From Sodiomyces alkalinus F11 (taxonomy: Eukaryota > Ascomycota > Sordariomycetes > Glomerellales > Plectosphaerellaceae), in NCBI RefSeq assembly GCF_003711515.1, contig NW_021167086.1, positions 1,774,289-1,838,288 on the forward strand: 64,000 bases of DNA, in the 5' to 3' direction. Of the stretch, positions 10,158-22,699 are shown piece after piece. Made by a program: the position numbers and the translations under genes. Position 1 is the stretch's first letter. Each line of letters begins with the position of its first letter. The notes under the pieces were generated by a model that made no database searches, was not told the origin of the DNA, and saw only the letters and a list, made by a program, of their open reading frames with translations.

Positions 10158-13100
10158 CGTTACCTTCTAGTCACGGTCGCGGCGGTACCGTGTTAGTAAA
10201 GGTATAGGAGTTATCTTATTAGATAAGACGCTAAGAGGGTAAGATAGATCTAATCTTAGAATACCTTATAAGTGGCTCCCCCTTAGTCCCGCTACGGCTC
10301 CTTAGCGGTATTAGCTAGCTAACTAGGCCTAGTAGGGTCTCGAGTATATTAAAAGTAGTATTAATACCTTTAAAGGAGGTAATAACGATAAGAGTTAGTT
10401 AGTGCCGTGATAGTACTATATTAATACTACCGGGGTCCTAGCTTATAAGGCCCCTATCCTAATAATTAATTAGTCGTTATACCGCCCTATCTCCGATACG
10501 GTCCCGCTTCAGTATTACAGGTATCTTTAAAGGCCTCTATACCTTTAAGGGCGAGGCGAAAGTCCTTAAGCCTTTTCCGTTATAGGAACCACCTTATAAC
10601 TACCCCGGCCTTAGTATTATATTCTAATACGTTATATAAGTCTCCTCTAATTATAAGTCGCCTCTTTATAGTACCGAAGAGGTCCTTACGGTCCTCCTTA
10701 GTTACCTCCTAGTATTAGAGTGCTATATACTCCGCCGTTTCCGCCCCTCCGTCCCTATAAGGGTACCGCGGTAATAGGAAGCCTAGTACCCTCGCTTTAG
10801 CTAGGAATACTTATAGGCCTAGTTTTTCTAATCTAATCTAGGTAAGTACGCAGCTTTATAGCTTAAGGAGCCCTTTATATTTTCGGAGGGAGCGTTATAT
10901 CGGGGGGCGGCTTAGTACTATTACGGCGTAGGTATAGGGCCATTATACTTCCGTCTAGGCTTAACCCTATTCCCTTATAAAGGCCTTCCGCGGGGGTAAG
11001 GTTCCGGCCTAGGTTATTAGGGCAGTAAGCTATACTATCCACGCGAGGGCGGCGTAGGTCCTATACTACCGATTTAGTATTATTAGGGCTCTCGCCGTGG
11101 CGTATACTCCGGCTAATATCTTATCTTCGGTCCTTTCTTCTTATATCCGGAGGATCTTTTAGGCGCTTAGGCTTAAGAGGTATAGGTTAAGGGGGGGGAT
11201 AAATATCTCTTTTTCGAGGACCCTAACCGGTATAGCCCTATAAGCTCCGGCTATTAATCTAAGACACCGGTTTTATATTACTATAAGTACCGCTACGGGG
11301 CTATACTGGGGGCTAGCCCTTATCTTATACATGGCTAAGACGTAATAGACTATTACTAGTCTTACTACTATAAGGTATAGTCTTCTTATATCCGCGAAGC
11401 TATACCTTTACGCTACCATACTAAGCCTTAAGAGGACGTATATTTATATAGCTAGTCGGCTCTTTACCTTTTTAGTATATCGCCGGAAATCGAGTTTCTT
11501 ATTAAGCTAAACGCCTAGGAGCCTTATCGCCTCCGTTACCAGTACTAAAATAGCGCTAAGGGAGAGCGGGGTAAAAGAGGGTTAGCGTAATCTTATAAAG
11601 GGGATATAGACGTACTTAGCTAGTTTAAACTATAATCCGCTCGTTATCTCTTAGTTTAGGTAAGTATACTACGCGGTAATAAGGCGGTACTATATTTATA
11701 CCTCCGTTCTATTCATGGCGATACTATTCGTGTTATTAATAAATCCTGCTATTATCGTTTTAGGGACGCTTTCTAACTCCTCGTAAAGAGTAGAGATATA
11801 AAGGATAAAGAGGATAAGGGAGATTAAGGAGCCCTATAATATACCCTTACGGAGGTGTTTCGGAGGGGCTATTTCGCCGTTAAGTAATAGCTAGGCTATA
11901 TAGTCTTAGGGGAAGCTATTAATTAGGGTAATAAGCTATTAGGGGAAGCCCTTTCTTTTAAGCATCTTAAGGAGGCGGGAGTAAGGGATAGTATTAAAGG
12001 CGCTTTTAATATCTAGTTAAAGTATTAAAGCAGTGCTATTATAGGCCTAGCTCGCCTTTACGGCCTCCGTAACTCTTTATACTACTATCTTTATACTCCG
12101 CCCGGTCCGGTTACCTATTTATTCTTTTAGAAGGAGCCGATACTCCTCTACTATAGTAATAATACGGTCGGCTAGTATTCTTTTAAGGACCTTACCTATT
12201 ATATTAAAGAGTAATATCGGTTATTAGCCCTTTACTATCTTATAGTTAGCCGGCGGCTAGCCTTCCTTCTTAAGGACTACTACGGTAATATAGCGGCACC
12301 TCTTCGGGTAATAGCCCGTTTTAAGACACGCTATAAAGATAGCACTTAGTCTTTAGTGTAGAGGAGGTCTATATACTTTTAGGAGCCCTACTAGGAGTCT
12401 ATTAGGCCTTAGTGCCGGCTAGAGTTTAGTCTTCTTAAGGCGCCTCTATATATCCGCTACCGTAACGTCGCGGCGGATATCCTAGCTAGGGGGGAATTCC
12501 ACGCCTAGGGGTTTAAAGACGGTAAGGAGAGGGGGTAGAAAAAACTTCCGGTTAAGGATTTCGGCTTTCTCTATATATATAGTAGCTAGGTTATCGCTAT
12601 CGTCTTACTATAGTAATAGTACTAACAGGAGGTTTAGCGGTACTCTCCCTTTTATTCTTACCTATTTCTATAATCGCTAAAAGAGGTTATTATTCTTCCC
12701 GGTTTTATATAATAAGTACCGTTAGTATAGCCGCTTTATTACCGTAACGGCATTATTACGGCGCTTCTCCGCTTCCTAGAACTCGTTCTATTAGTTCCGG
12801 GACTTCCTAGATATATATCTACGGTAGAGGCGTCTTATCTCCTACGTAAGAGCGGTTAGCTCCGCGCTCTACTAAGGGGTAGGTAGGAGTCCTGGGGTAC
12901 CCCTGTAGTAGCGCGGTATAGCCTTATCGGCTAGGGTTATAAGGTCCCCGATTAGGTCATCTAGTACTAAGTCGATATCTCCTAGTATTATAAGGGGGCC
13001 GGTCTATTATAGTTATATAGCAGCGAGCTAGGGGACCTATAAGGGGTTAAAGTCCTTCTAAACCTAACGGGGCCCGCCTAAGTCCCGCGGTAGTATTATC

Positions 13101-13707
13101 GCGGTATTCGGCGCGGTGTTTATCTCCGTGTGGATTTAGGTCGTTTATAAGTAGTAGTCTAACCCGATAATAGTCTTATTAGGGCCGCCGAAATCGTAGC
13201 GTAGTCCCTATATTACCTATATAAGGTTAATAGTGCTAGCACGCCGGCCCGGGCAGTGCTATATAGTGGTTCCGGGGGGGGGTTTACTAAATCTAAGTTC
13301 TACTAGGTTATAAGGGTAAGTAGGGTATTAGCTTAGGGGTAGTATCGCAGTGGCTATAACTATAGGGGGTAATATAGGTTAAAGTCCCCTATAAGGATAT
13401 AGCGGCCCCGTAGCAGTGCTATATCGAATATATCTTATAGGGGCGTATTCTAGGGGATCCTAGCTAACTAGTAGTTCTCTAACTAAATTAACTAGATTAT
13501 AAGGGCGTTATCTCCGGTCCTAAAGGTGACCGTGTAGGTATCGCGGTAAGCCCGCTATATGTATATATATAGCGGTTGTCTTTTATAGATATATAGGAGT
13601 ACGCGGCCCCCTCCCTAGATTAGTCGGTAAACCCCTTAGGAGGGGTAGGCAGGGCTTTTCGTGAAGGGGTTAAGGCCGGGTTCCTGGATTACTATTATAT
13701 TATACTT

Positions 13708-13940
13708 TATATCCTAATACCCGAGGTCCTCGAGATCCGAAGTCCTTAGTTAGGCATAGATCCCTTAGGGACCACGTCGTGGTCCGTATACACATACGAC
13801 ATACCCCCTTAGTTAAGATAGGCCTTCCTAGGTTAACTAACTAATTAGAGGCTTTAGTTTAAACTAAAAGCTATTAACTTTTCTATCGTAAAATTAATAG
13901 TTAAGGGAAAATGCCTTTATACAAGGAATCTAAATCCGCC
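13708..13940. other. junction between LINE and Copia relic, with short inverted repeat
   Basis: Contains GGACCACGTCGTGGTCC (13769-13785), two 8-bp arms around one base. It lies where the 3' LTR of the minus-strand Copia element would be expected. I could not delimit an LTR here. Confidence 0.35.
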
Positions 13941-16099
13941 CTATTTGACTGTTTAGATTAATTCTATCTTAATCGGTTGCTTTATCCTGAGTAGCCGGGT
14001 CTGCTTAATCGGATCTATATCTATCGGATCTACTACGCCCTCGGGGGCCTTCGTTATCGCTTCGACCGCGGCTTTAGCGCGTTTAATCTTTTCGTATAGT
14101 TATTTTAATTACTCGATACGATTCTTTTAATCCGTTAAATTAAGCGATTATTATAGTATTTTAATCCCTGCCTCCGGTAATACCTTTATTAAGCCGTCCG
14201 CGATTATATCCTTCGTGTTAACGTATATAACCTTAGAGCCACCTTACTATACTAACTAGCACGCCTACCAGTTATGAATATCGATATGCTATAGCCTTAT
14301 TTGTAGGCGTTATACCTTCTTATTAACCAGGTTAATAGGTTGCTAATTATCGTAATATAGCTATAGTTATTATTAATTTAACTAAAGCTTTAAATCCCTT
14401 AATATCCGACTATCGAATAACGTCTCCTTAGCCGCCTTAGTAAGAGTAAATAGTTCCGACACTATTAACGATATTGTAATTATCGGTTATTTACCCGCCT
14501 TCTACTTAATAATACCGCCGAAAAGCTTTATCGTATATCTCTATAAACTCTTATAGTCTTTATTATCCCCGAAGGATACGTCGCTTACGGTTAATAAGAG
14601 TCTATCCCTACTAAATTCTAGGTAGTAGTATCTTGTATAGTATAGAAATAGCAGGACTTATTAAGCCCTTTCAAGGTAGTTAGAGGAGGGGTTAACGTTA
14701 TATTAGGAAAGCTTCGAATAGGCGAACACGATATCGGGTCTTATTATAATAGCAGTATATAGGATTAAACCGATTATACCCTTATACTAGCGGACCTCGG
14801 GAATTAACACGCGGGCGCCGTCGCGTGGTATTAACGGCTTTATAGTTAATAATAGGACCTTTAGTGGTTTTCGGTAAAGGATATCTATATAGTATTTAAC
14901 TGCGATTTTCTCTACGTAGAAGAATTATACTAGCTATAACCTATATATAGCTTTATCCCTTAGGGCCTTAATTCCTAGGAACTAACGGATTTCGTCGCCT
15001 CCCGATAACCTATAGCTTCGCTTAAGGGCAGCTTCGAGGTTATCGGCGTTAGTCTTATAATCTCTATAGTAGATAAGTCCGATATTGTTAACGTAGAAGA
15101 ATAGAATTAAACCGTCGCGGATTATAATATAGGAGTTATTAGGGATAGCCGTGTATTCTATCTTCTGCAGTATGCCGCTGAATTCCTCTTACTATAGTAG
15201 TGGTAATACTCTTAAACCGAAAAGGGTTTTCCGTAATAGCAGCTACGCCCTCCTTGCTATTAACGATAAAAGGAGTAACGACCTCCTAAGGAGGAGCCGA
15301 AGTAGGTATAGCTCTAAGGGCTACCTCTGATATACTACGAATGGGAATAGGGTATAACTTAGCGAAATACTGGTATATACGCTTAGGGCTATTAAAGATA
15401 TTATAAACCTTTACCTATAAGAGGGAGAGGGTAATATTATTATCTTATAGCCTGTACGATATATCCCTAAGCGTCTTATCTATACTATATAAAGAAACAC
15501 TCATATCGTTAAGGGCTTATACTATACTTACCTAGAACTTAGTAGTAATAGGCGGGGCGGCGGTAAACGGCGGGGCGACAATGGTAAGCGGGGCAGCGGT
15601 AGGAGCGGGAGCGGTAACGGGACCGGGGGCGATAATAAGGGCGGGAGATTATAAGGGACCGGCGATATTCTTACCCGATTCAGCCTAGCTAAGGGCGACC
15701 TAGAAATAACCGTAGGCTTTATAAAATTAATAGCAGTTCTACGTAGGAAGTTAGTATAAACGCTATTATATGAAAAGCGAGAGTAAACCTATATTATTAT
15801 TATTAACGTCCTTATTTATAGTATAAGCGGTATTCTATATATAGCAGGTATATCGCTTATAATAAGTACGTATACCGGCGAGGAGCTCGTAATAACACTG
15901 CTATATAAGAGCTCCTTTATGCTATTTCAGCACTAAAAGGACCTTAGCTACTACGGAATACCTCCTTTCAAAGGAGCCTTTAATAGAATCGAATAAAGAA
16001 GGCTATTTTTAGATTATACGTAGCGAGGCTAGGGTAATATAAGGTCACGACTATATAACTATAACACGACCCCGACCTCGCCGCCCCCCCGGGGGGGTA
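13941..16099 (-). pseudogene. Ty1/Copia pol relic (RT and RNase H)
   Basis: The minus strand gives a Copia reverse transcriptase with LILFFYVNNIGLIYYRD at about 15062-15115. The YVDD box is now Y-V-N-N (15084-15095), both Asp codons converted by G:C to A:T changes. RNase H follows, with SDVSFGDNKDYKSL near 14535-14580. The typical Copia C-terminal stretch VIYVNTKDIIADGL is near 14170-14240. In this element class the polyprotein order is gag-protease-integrase-RT-RNase H. Gag, protease and integrase are not visible between the RT and the LTR at 16.1 kb, so the copy is internally deleted as well as RIP-inactivated. Confidence 0.8.
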
Positions 16100-16540
16100 T
16101 ATTACGGGCTATAGCCCGTGAAATAGTTCCCGGCAATAGCCGGGACTAAGAAGCATGCACCTCCTAGCAAGGCCCGTGCGATCTAACCTATACTTAGCTG
16201 CCTACACACCGCGCAGACTTTTCCTTTCCTCCTTTTCTTTCTTAGTTCGAATAAACTATATTTTCGGCCTTAATACGTAAACAACTTTTGATAAGCCCTT
16301 GTAATAGCCCCTCGAAGTAAATAAAGCAGCCCTTAAGAAGTAAACGAAACAGTCCTCGAGGAGTAGCAGGAAGTATAGTCTTAAGGAGCAGAGGAGCCTC
16401 TCCCTTTAAAAAGGAAGGCTAGCAATTAATCTAATTCTTTAGCTATACCCACGTTCTAATCCTACTATAATCCTATTATAAACCCATCCAGTTTCTTGCT
16501 TAACCCTATATTTTTACTTTTTACGGCTACTTATTTAAAA
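16100..16540 (-). repeat. likely 5' LTR of the Copia relic
   Basis: About 440 bp upstream of the minus-strand Copia relic. Its inner half (16100-16290) recurs inverted at 570-768 and its outer half (16310-16540) recurs inverted at 21576-21850. On the minus strand it would start near the base next to the family A LINE at 16545 and end in CCCGTAATA, compatible with a 5'-TG...CA-3' LTR after RIP. I could not verify a target-site duplication or a primer-binding site. Confidence 0.55.
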
Positions 16541-16544
16541 CCTA

Positions 16545-19500
16545 GTTAGCCTATCTAGAACTACTATATAGTACCTCCCGGGCCGGTATACTAGTGTTAT
16601 TAACCTTATATAGGTAACGCAGGGGCTCCGCTACGACTATAACAGGCTTAATAAGACCGTTATCGGGTCGGACTATTACTTAAAGATAGCCTATATCTAT
16701 ATAATAATAAATATCCTGGCGGTATTACCGCGGGACCCGGATTAGCCTAGGTAGGTCTAGAAGGACTTTAACCCCTTATACGTTCCGTAACTTGCCGCTA
16801 TATAGCTATACTAGGCCGGCCCCCTTATAATAATAGAAAATATCGATATAGTACTTAATATCCTAATCGAAGACCTTATAGCCTTAGCCGATACGGTAAT
16901 ACTATAATATTATATTAATACCCCTGGACTCTTACTTACCCCCTAGTAAAATGCGGAGCTAACCACTTTTACCTAGGAAGTAAGGCGCCTGTATTATAAG
17001 TATATAGCTAGGAAGTCCTGGAACCCATAGGACAAGTTCTAGGAGGCGGAAAAGTGCTAAGATAAGGCTATAACGGTAGCGAAACGCTTATATGAGCGGT
17101 ATCTACTCTACTTAACAGGGAAAAACGATAATATCCTTTAGCGACTTTAAAAATAAGTATATATTAAGGGTAGAGTACCGCTAAACCTCTTATCAGTACC
17201 GCTATTACACTAAGATAATAGCGATAACTTAGCTATTATATATACTAAGAAAGCTAAAATCCTTAGCCGGAAGTTCTTCCCCCTCCCTTACCCTACTGTC
17301 TTTAGGCCTTTAGACGTAGAGCTCCCCCCTAGATAGGATATCCGCCGCGATATTACCGAGCAGATATATAGGAGCGCTTTAAGAAGACTAAGTCCGAGGC
17401 GGCGCTAGGACTAAACGGGCTCCTAGTAAGGCTCTTAAAGGCCTGTAGACCTCCTTTATACCAAAGACTAAGTATTATCTTTATAATATACCTTAAAGTA
17501 AGCTATTACCCGAAAAGGTACTACTGCGCTATTATAGTAATCCTTAGGCAGGAAGCCCGGCCGCCGGCCGATTATAGGATAGTAAAAGGGTAATAACCAA
17601 TATTACTCTTTAGTCTAATAGGTAAAGTATTTAAATGAATATTAGCCGACCGTATTATTATTATAGCGGAGGAGTATCGGCTCGTCTTAGAAGGATAAAT
17701 ATTTAACTAAACCAGGTAAACTACTAAGATAGTAGTATAAAGAGTCACGGAGGCCATAAAGGCGAGCTAGGCCTATAACAGTACCGCTTTAATACTCTAA
17801 CTAGATATTAAAGGCGCTTTTAATAATATCCCCTACTTTTATCTTCTTAAGGTACTTAAAAGGAAAGAGTTCCCTTAGTAGCTTATTACCCTAGTTAATA
17901 GCTTTCTCTAAGACTATATAGCCTAGCTATTGCTTAATAGTAAAACGCCCCCCCCCGCGGTACCTCTACGGGGTATCCTATAAAGCTCTCCGATCTCCCT
18001 TATCCTGTTTATCTTCTATATCTCTACCTTTTATAAGGAATTAGGGAGGACCCTAAAAATAATAATAATTCGTTTTACGAATAACACGAATATTATCGTT
18101 TTTAGGAGAATTAAGGTATAAACGCGGTACCGCCTTACCGCTATATAGCGTACTTACTTAGACTAAGAAGTAGCGAGTAGACTATAATCTAAACTAGCTA
18201 AGTATACCTATATCCCCTTTATAAAGTCGCGCTAACCCTTACCTACCCCGCTCCCCTTTAGGGTTATATTAGTACCGGTAATAAAGGGGACACGGCTCCT
18301 AAGCGTCTAGCTTAATTAGAAACTCGATTTCCGATAATACGCTAAGGAGGTAAAAAACCGCCTTACTACTTAAGTATATACCCTTTTAAGGCTTGGTATA
18401 GTAGTGTAGAGGTATAGCTTTATAGATATAAGGAGGCTATACCTTATAATAATACGACTGGTAATAGCCTACTATACTTTAGCTATTCATAGGATTAGAG
18501 TAAGCCCCCGGCACCGCCCCGTAACGGTACTTATAGCGGTATAGAACCGGTACCTCTGACTAGTAGTAGGAGCTTATAAGGCTATACTAATTAGGGTCAT
18601 CGAAAAGGAGACCCTTATTCCCCTCCTTAACCTTTACCTTTTAAGCCTTAGTACCCGGAAGGTCTTCCAGATATAGGAAAAGGGTACCGAGGATAAGATA
18701 CTAGCTAGGGTATTCGCCGCGGTAAAAGCCTTAGCGGTACCGAATTAATACTATAAGACCAATACTGCCCTCGTATAGACTACCTAACTTACCGCCCTAA
18801 TAACCTAGGCAGGAACCTTACCCCCGAGGAAGGCCCTTATAAAGGTATAGGGCAGAACTTAGATAAAGGCGAGGCGGCCCTCTATATACACTGTAGCGGC
18901 GCCGAGCCGCTCCCTAATATAACGCTCTCTCCGAAAATATAGGGGTCTCCTTAAGCCCTAAAGCTCCGTAATTACCTAAATTAGATTAGAAAAACTAGGC
19001 TTATAGGGGTTCCTAGCTAAGGCGAGGGTATTAGGATCCTTATCGATATAGTGCCTCTATAGCAATAGAGGGGTAGAGATAGCGGAGTACGTAGTACTCT
19101 AGTATTAGGATATAATAGAGGAGGAGCGTAAAGACCTTTTTAGCACTATAGGAAGACCGCTTATAATTAGAGGAGACTTATATAACGTACTAGAATATAA
19201 TACTAAAGCCGGAATAATAGCTAAGTGGTTCCTATAACAGAGGAGGCTTAACGAGTTTCCGGCTTACCCTTAAGGTCACGGACGCCTACGAAAACGCGGT
19301 AGTACCGTCATAGGGTAGGAAGGATATAACGGACCTTTTATAATTAAATGGGAGCCTTATAAGCTAGGACCCTGGCGGCACCAAAGCGATTACTCCTCGT
19401 TATCTTCTTCCTCCTTATCTCCCTCGGAGGTACTAACTCCGCTATTAATATACTTAAGACCCTAGGAGGGTTAGTCGACTCGATACCGCGCGGGGGCCGT

Positions 19501-20206
19501 AAAGGAACTACGAACTATATACTAATTAGGAAACAAAGAGGGGAATTAGGTATAAAGAACTAAAAGATATTACTAGTTAGTATAACGCCGTGATACTAGG
19601 CCTATAAGGCTATCAACGAGAACGTAGGGCGAGGAAAAACCTATAATAAGCTCTAAGGCATTATAAAAAGAAAAGAGGAAAAGGAAAAGGTCCTTATCGT
19701 TTATTTACTATCTATACGGATACGGGCGGAGCCCTGCTTTTCCTGCCTACCGCCTGATATAGAAAGCACCTATCCCTAAGAGAGGCAGGAACGCCTGATT
19801 TACCTTTTCTCTTTCTTAATTAAATAGAAGAAATAATAGGAACGGTCCCTAGGGATATAGGGAGGCCGGATATAGTATACTACGGCCACTATATAGCGGA
19901 AGCGCCGCGGCACCCCTACGGCCCCCCCGCTCCCTCGCTAAGGACCGACCTAGGCTAACCCGAACTATAGCCTACTACCCTTCCCGTTAGCTATTAGTCT
20001 AAAGGTATAATACAGATATATAGAAGAGATAAACCGGGGATATATCGGCCCTATAATAGTATTACTCTAACTAAGGATAAGTATAGAGATTTTCCCCGGG
20101 ACCCCGGGTTTTCCCCTCTATAGCCACCTAAGAAGGACCGTATAGTCTAAATTAGGCTCCTATAGATTAGATAGAATAGCAGAGTAAGATTAATAATAAT
20201 AATAAA
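16545..20206 (+). mobile_element. LINE family A, plus-strand copy, 5'-truncated
   Basis: Starts within the endonuclease domain (similar to 36.95 kb of the full-length copy). It continues through the RT, whose active-site box is F-T-N-N (18074-18085), the ORF2 C-terminus and 3' UTR, and ends in a short (TAA)n at 20190-20206. Readable RT fragments include LQLDIKGAF-like sequence near 17800. In-frame TAG stops replace many Trp and Gln codons. Its left end abuts the LTR at 16100-16540. Confidence 0.8.
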
Positions 20207-20239
20207 AAAGGGTATAATAAGTGTCTTGCTTAACCACCT

Positions 20240-21575
20240 TAAAAGTAGTCCCTCTAAGTTCCTTTACGGCTTCTCTGCGGTAGTAGTATAGCTAACTAGC
20301 TAACTCCTTTTAGGGTCTTAAGTACGTTTATAGCAGGGTTAGCGCCTCTAAGGGGGGTAAAGATAACGAAGAAGATTAATACTAGCGCCGCCTTAATACT
20401 CCTAGGGGTCCTAGCTTATAAGGCCCCTATTTAAATAATAAGTCGGACTATTATACCGCTTCTTCCCCGTTATAGTAATACCGTATTTTCGTAGGCTTCT
20501 ATAACTTTAAGAGCGAGGCGGAAGTTATTAAGCCTCTCCTCTTATAGCAACCGCTTAAGTATCGTCCCGGCTTTAGTATCGTATTCTAGTATGTTATATA
20601 AGTTCCCCCTAGCTAAGAGCGGTCTCCCTATAGTACCGAAAGGCTCCCTACGCTCCTCCTTGGTTATATCTTAGTACTAGAGTACTACGTACTCCGCCGT
20701 TTCTGCCCTTTTATCGCCGTAGGGGTACCGTATTAAGGGAAATCCCGGAACTCTCGCCTTAGCTAAGAAGGCTTATAGGCCTAGTTTTTCAGATCCGATC
20801 TAGGTAAGTATAGAGCTTTATAGCTTAAGGAGCCCTTTATCTTTCCGGAGGGAGCGCTATATTAGGAGGCAGCTTAGTACAGTTATAGTATAGGCGTAAG
20901 GGCTCTAGGCCTCCGTCTAGGTCTTACCCTATTCCTTTATTCAAGCCTTCCTCGGGGGCGTGGTTCTAGCCTAGGCTATTAGGGCGGCATACTAGGCGAT
21001 TTATATAAGGGCAGTATAAGTCCTATAGTATCGATTCGGTGCTATAAGGGCTTTTATCGCGGTATATACCCCGGCTAATATCTTATTATTAGTGCCCTGT
21101 TTCTGTATCTGAAGGACCTTATAGATATTAAGGCTTAAAAGGTATAGGTTAAGGGGCGGATAAAAATCCCCTTTTCGAGGATCCTTACCGGTATAGACTT
21201 ATAGGCTCTTGTTATTAGTCGGAGGTACTTATTATATACAACTATAAGTACCGCTATAGGCCTATACTAAAGACCGGCTCTTATTTTATAGATAGCCGAG
21301 GCATAATAGACTATAACTAGTTTTATTACTATAATATATAGTCTTTTTATATCTATAAAGCTATACCTTTACGCTACTATACTTAGCCTTAATAGGGTAT
21401 AGGTTTAGGTAGCGAAGCAAAGCGGCGTTTTATCTCTTTAGCGTGTTATCGGAAGATAAGTTTCCTATCTAGCTAAACGCCTAGAAGCCGTCTCGCCTTT
21501 ATTACTAGGCCCGAAATAGTACTAAGGGGAGCGGGGTATATAAGGGTTAGCAGGGCTTTATAAAGGGGCTATAGA
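20240..21575 (-). mobile_element. LINE family A, internal fragment of ORF2
   Basis: Collinear with 10.27-11.58 kb of the minus-strand copy: the C-terminal part of ORF2 and the end of the RT domain. It lacks both the 3' UTR with tail on its left and the RT core with endonuclease on its right. The right edge coincides with the start of an LTR-like repeat. Confidence 0.7.
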
Positions 21576-21850
21576 TTGTCAAATAGGTAGTCGCAAAGAG
21601 TGAAAAGGTAGGGTCAAGCAAGGAACCAGGTATAATCATAATAGGATTATAATAGGGTCAAACGTGGGTATAGCCAAAGAGTTAGATTAATCGCTAGCCT
21701 CCCTTCTTTAAAGGGGAGGCTCCCTCGCTCCTTAAGACTACGCTCTACTCCTCGAGGGCTGCTTATTTACTTCCTCGAGGGCTACCTTATTTACTTCGAG
21801 GGACTACTCTATTTACTATATAATAACTTACTTTATTTATACCTCGAGGG
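21576..21850 (+). repeat. LTR-like fragment, inverted copy of 16310-16540
   Basis: Starts with TGTCAAATAGG directly at the end of a LINE fragment. It matches the reverse complement of the outer half of the Copia LTR at 16 kb. It contains two partial repeats of a CTCGAGGGCT-rich unit (about 21760-21810). Similarity is lost at about 21850, so the LTR is truncated or chimeric. Confidence 0.5.
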
Positions 21851-22690
21851 GTCTTAGACTAGGCATACCTAAACCCCTGTAGGTTCACACTAGGGACCTA
21901 TTATAACCTCTACTACAGGCACCTAATATAGCGACCTCCCCCGGATACTCCTGTCCTTAGGAGCGCCCGATTTATGCCGGCCTCTCGGCTCCTCCGAAAC
22001 CTAGCCTCCGAGTTTATCCCTAAATCCTAAATCCCTTAATACCCCGAACCAGAGCCTTCCACGACAGGACCCTAATAGGCTCCCGCCTAGTGCCTACACG
22101 GAGCCCCTTTAGCCGCGGCTCTGATTTAGGTATACTCTCTCTCCCTTTATCCATTAACTAAGGCTATTAATAAAGGCCACTTCCTTTTATACTTCCGAAT
22201 CCGGCGCCGCGTACGGCCGAGTCCTATTAATCCACCTATAGCCGCGCCCCTACCAGGACCCTAACGGGTTCTAGGGTAGTTCCTTCCCGGGCCGTCGAGT
22301 CTATCCCTTTATCCTCTTAGGTTACCCCTTCTATCTATCCATAAAGACTCCCTCCCTCTCGTAGTATTATATAGGGCCCGACGTTACTCCTTCCATGAGT
22401 TTCGTAGCTTCCTTCTTGATACTAAAAATAGGTGCCTATATAAGTACCGTTAGGGGATATCTCGTAACCTGCCGTTACTCCGTCTTCCTATTCTTTTCTT
22501 CCTCTTCTATACTTAATTTTCGATTATACTACGCCTTATAAGTTCTACCTAACCTAAGGTATCGCGTACTAACGGTTTACAGTTTCACTCAATTAATCAA
22601 TCCATTAACTACTATCTTATAAGTGCTTCTAAACCCGTCTCTAGTCTATACTACTAGCTAACCACGCGATATAGTATAGTCACTATACCT
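21851..22690. other. weakly RIP-mutated, pyrimidine-rich DNA, function unknown
   Basis: CpA is less depleted here than in neighbouring DNA (for example CCAGAGCCTTCCACGACAGG at about 22050). The stretch 22430-22520 has a TATA-like CTATATAAGTA followed by a pyrimidine-rich tract, which would suit a retroelement promoter or 5' UTR for the reading frame that follows. No coding motif recognised. Confidence 0.35.
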
Positions 22691-22699
22691 TCCTAGAAA

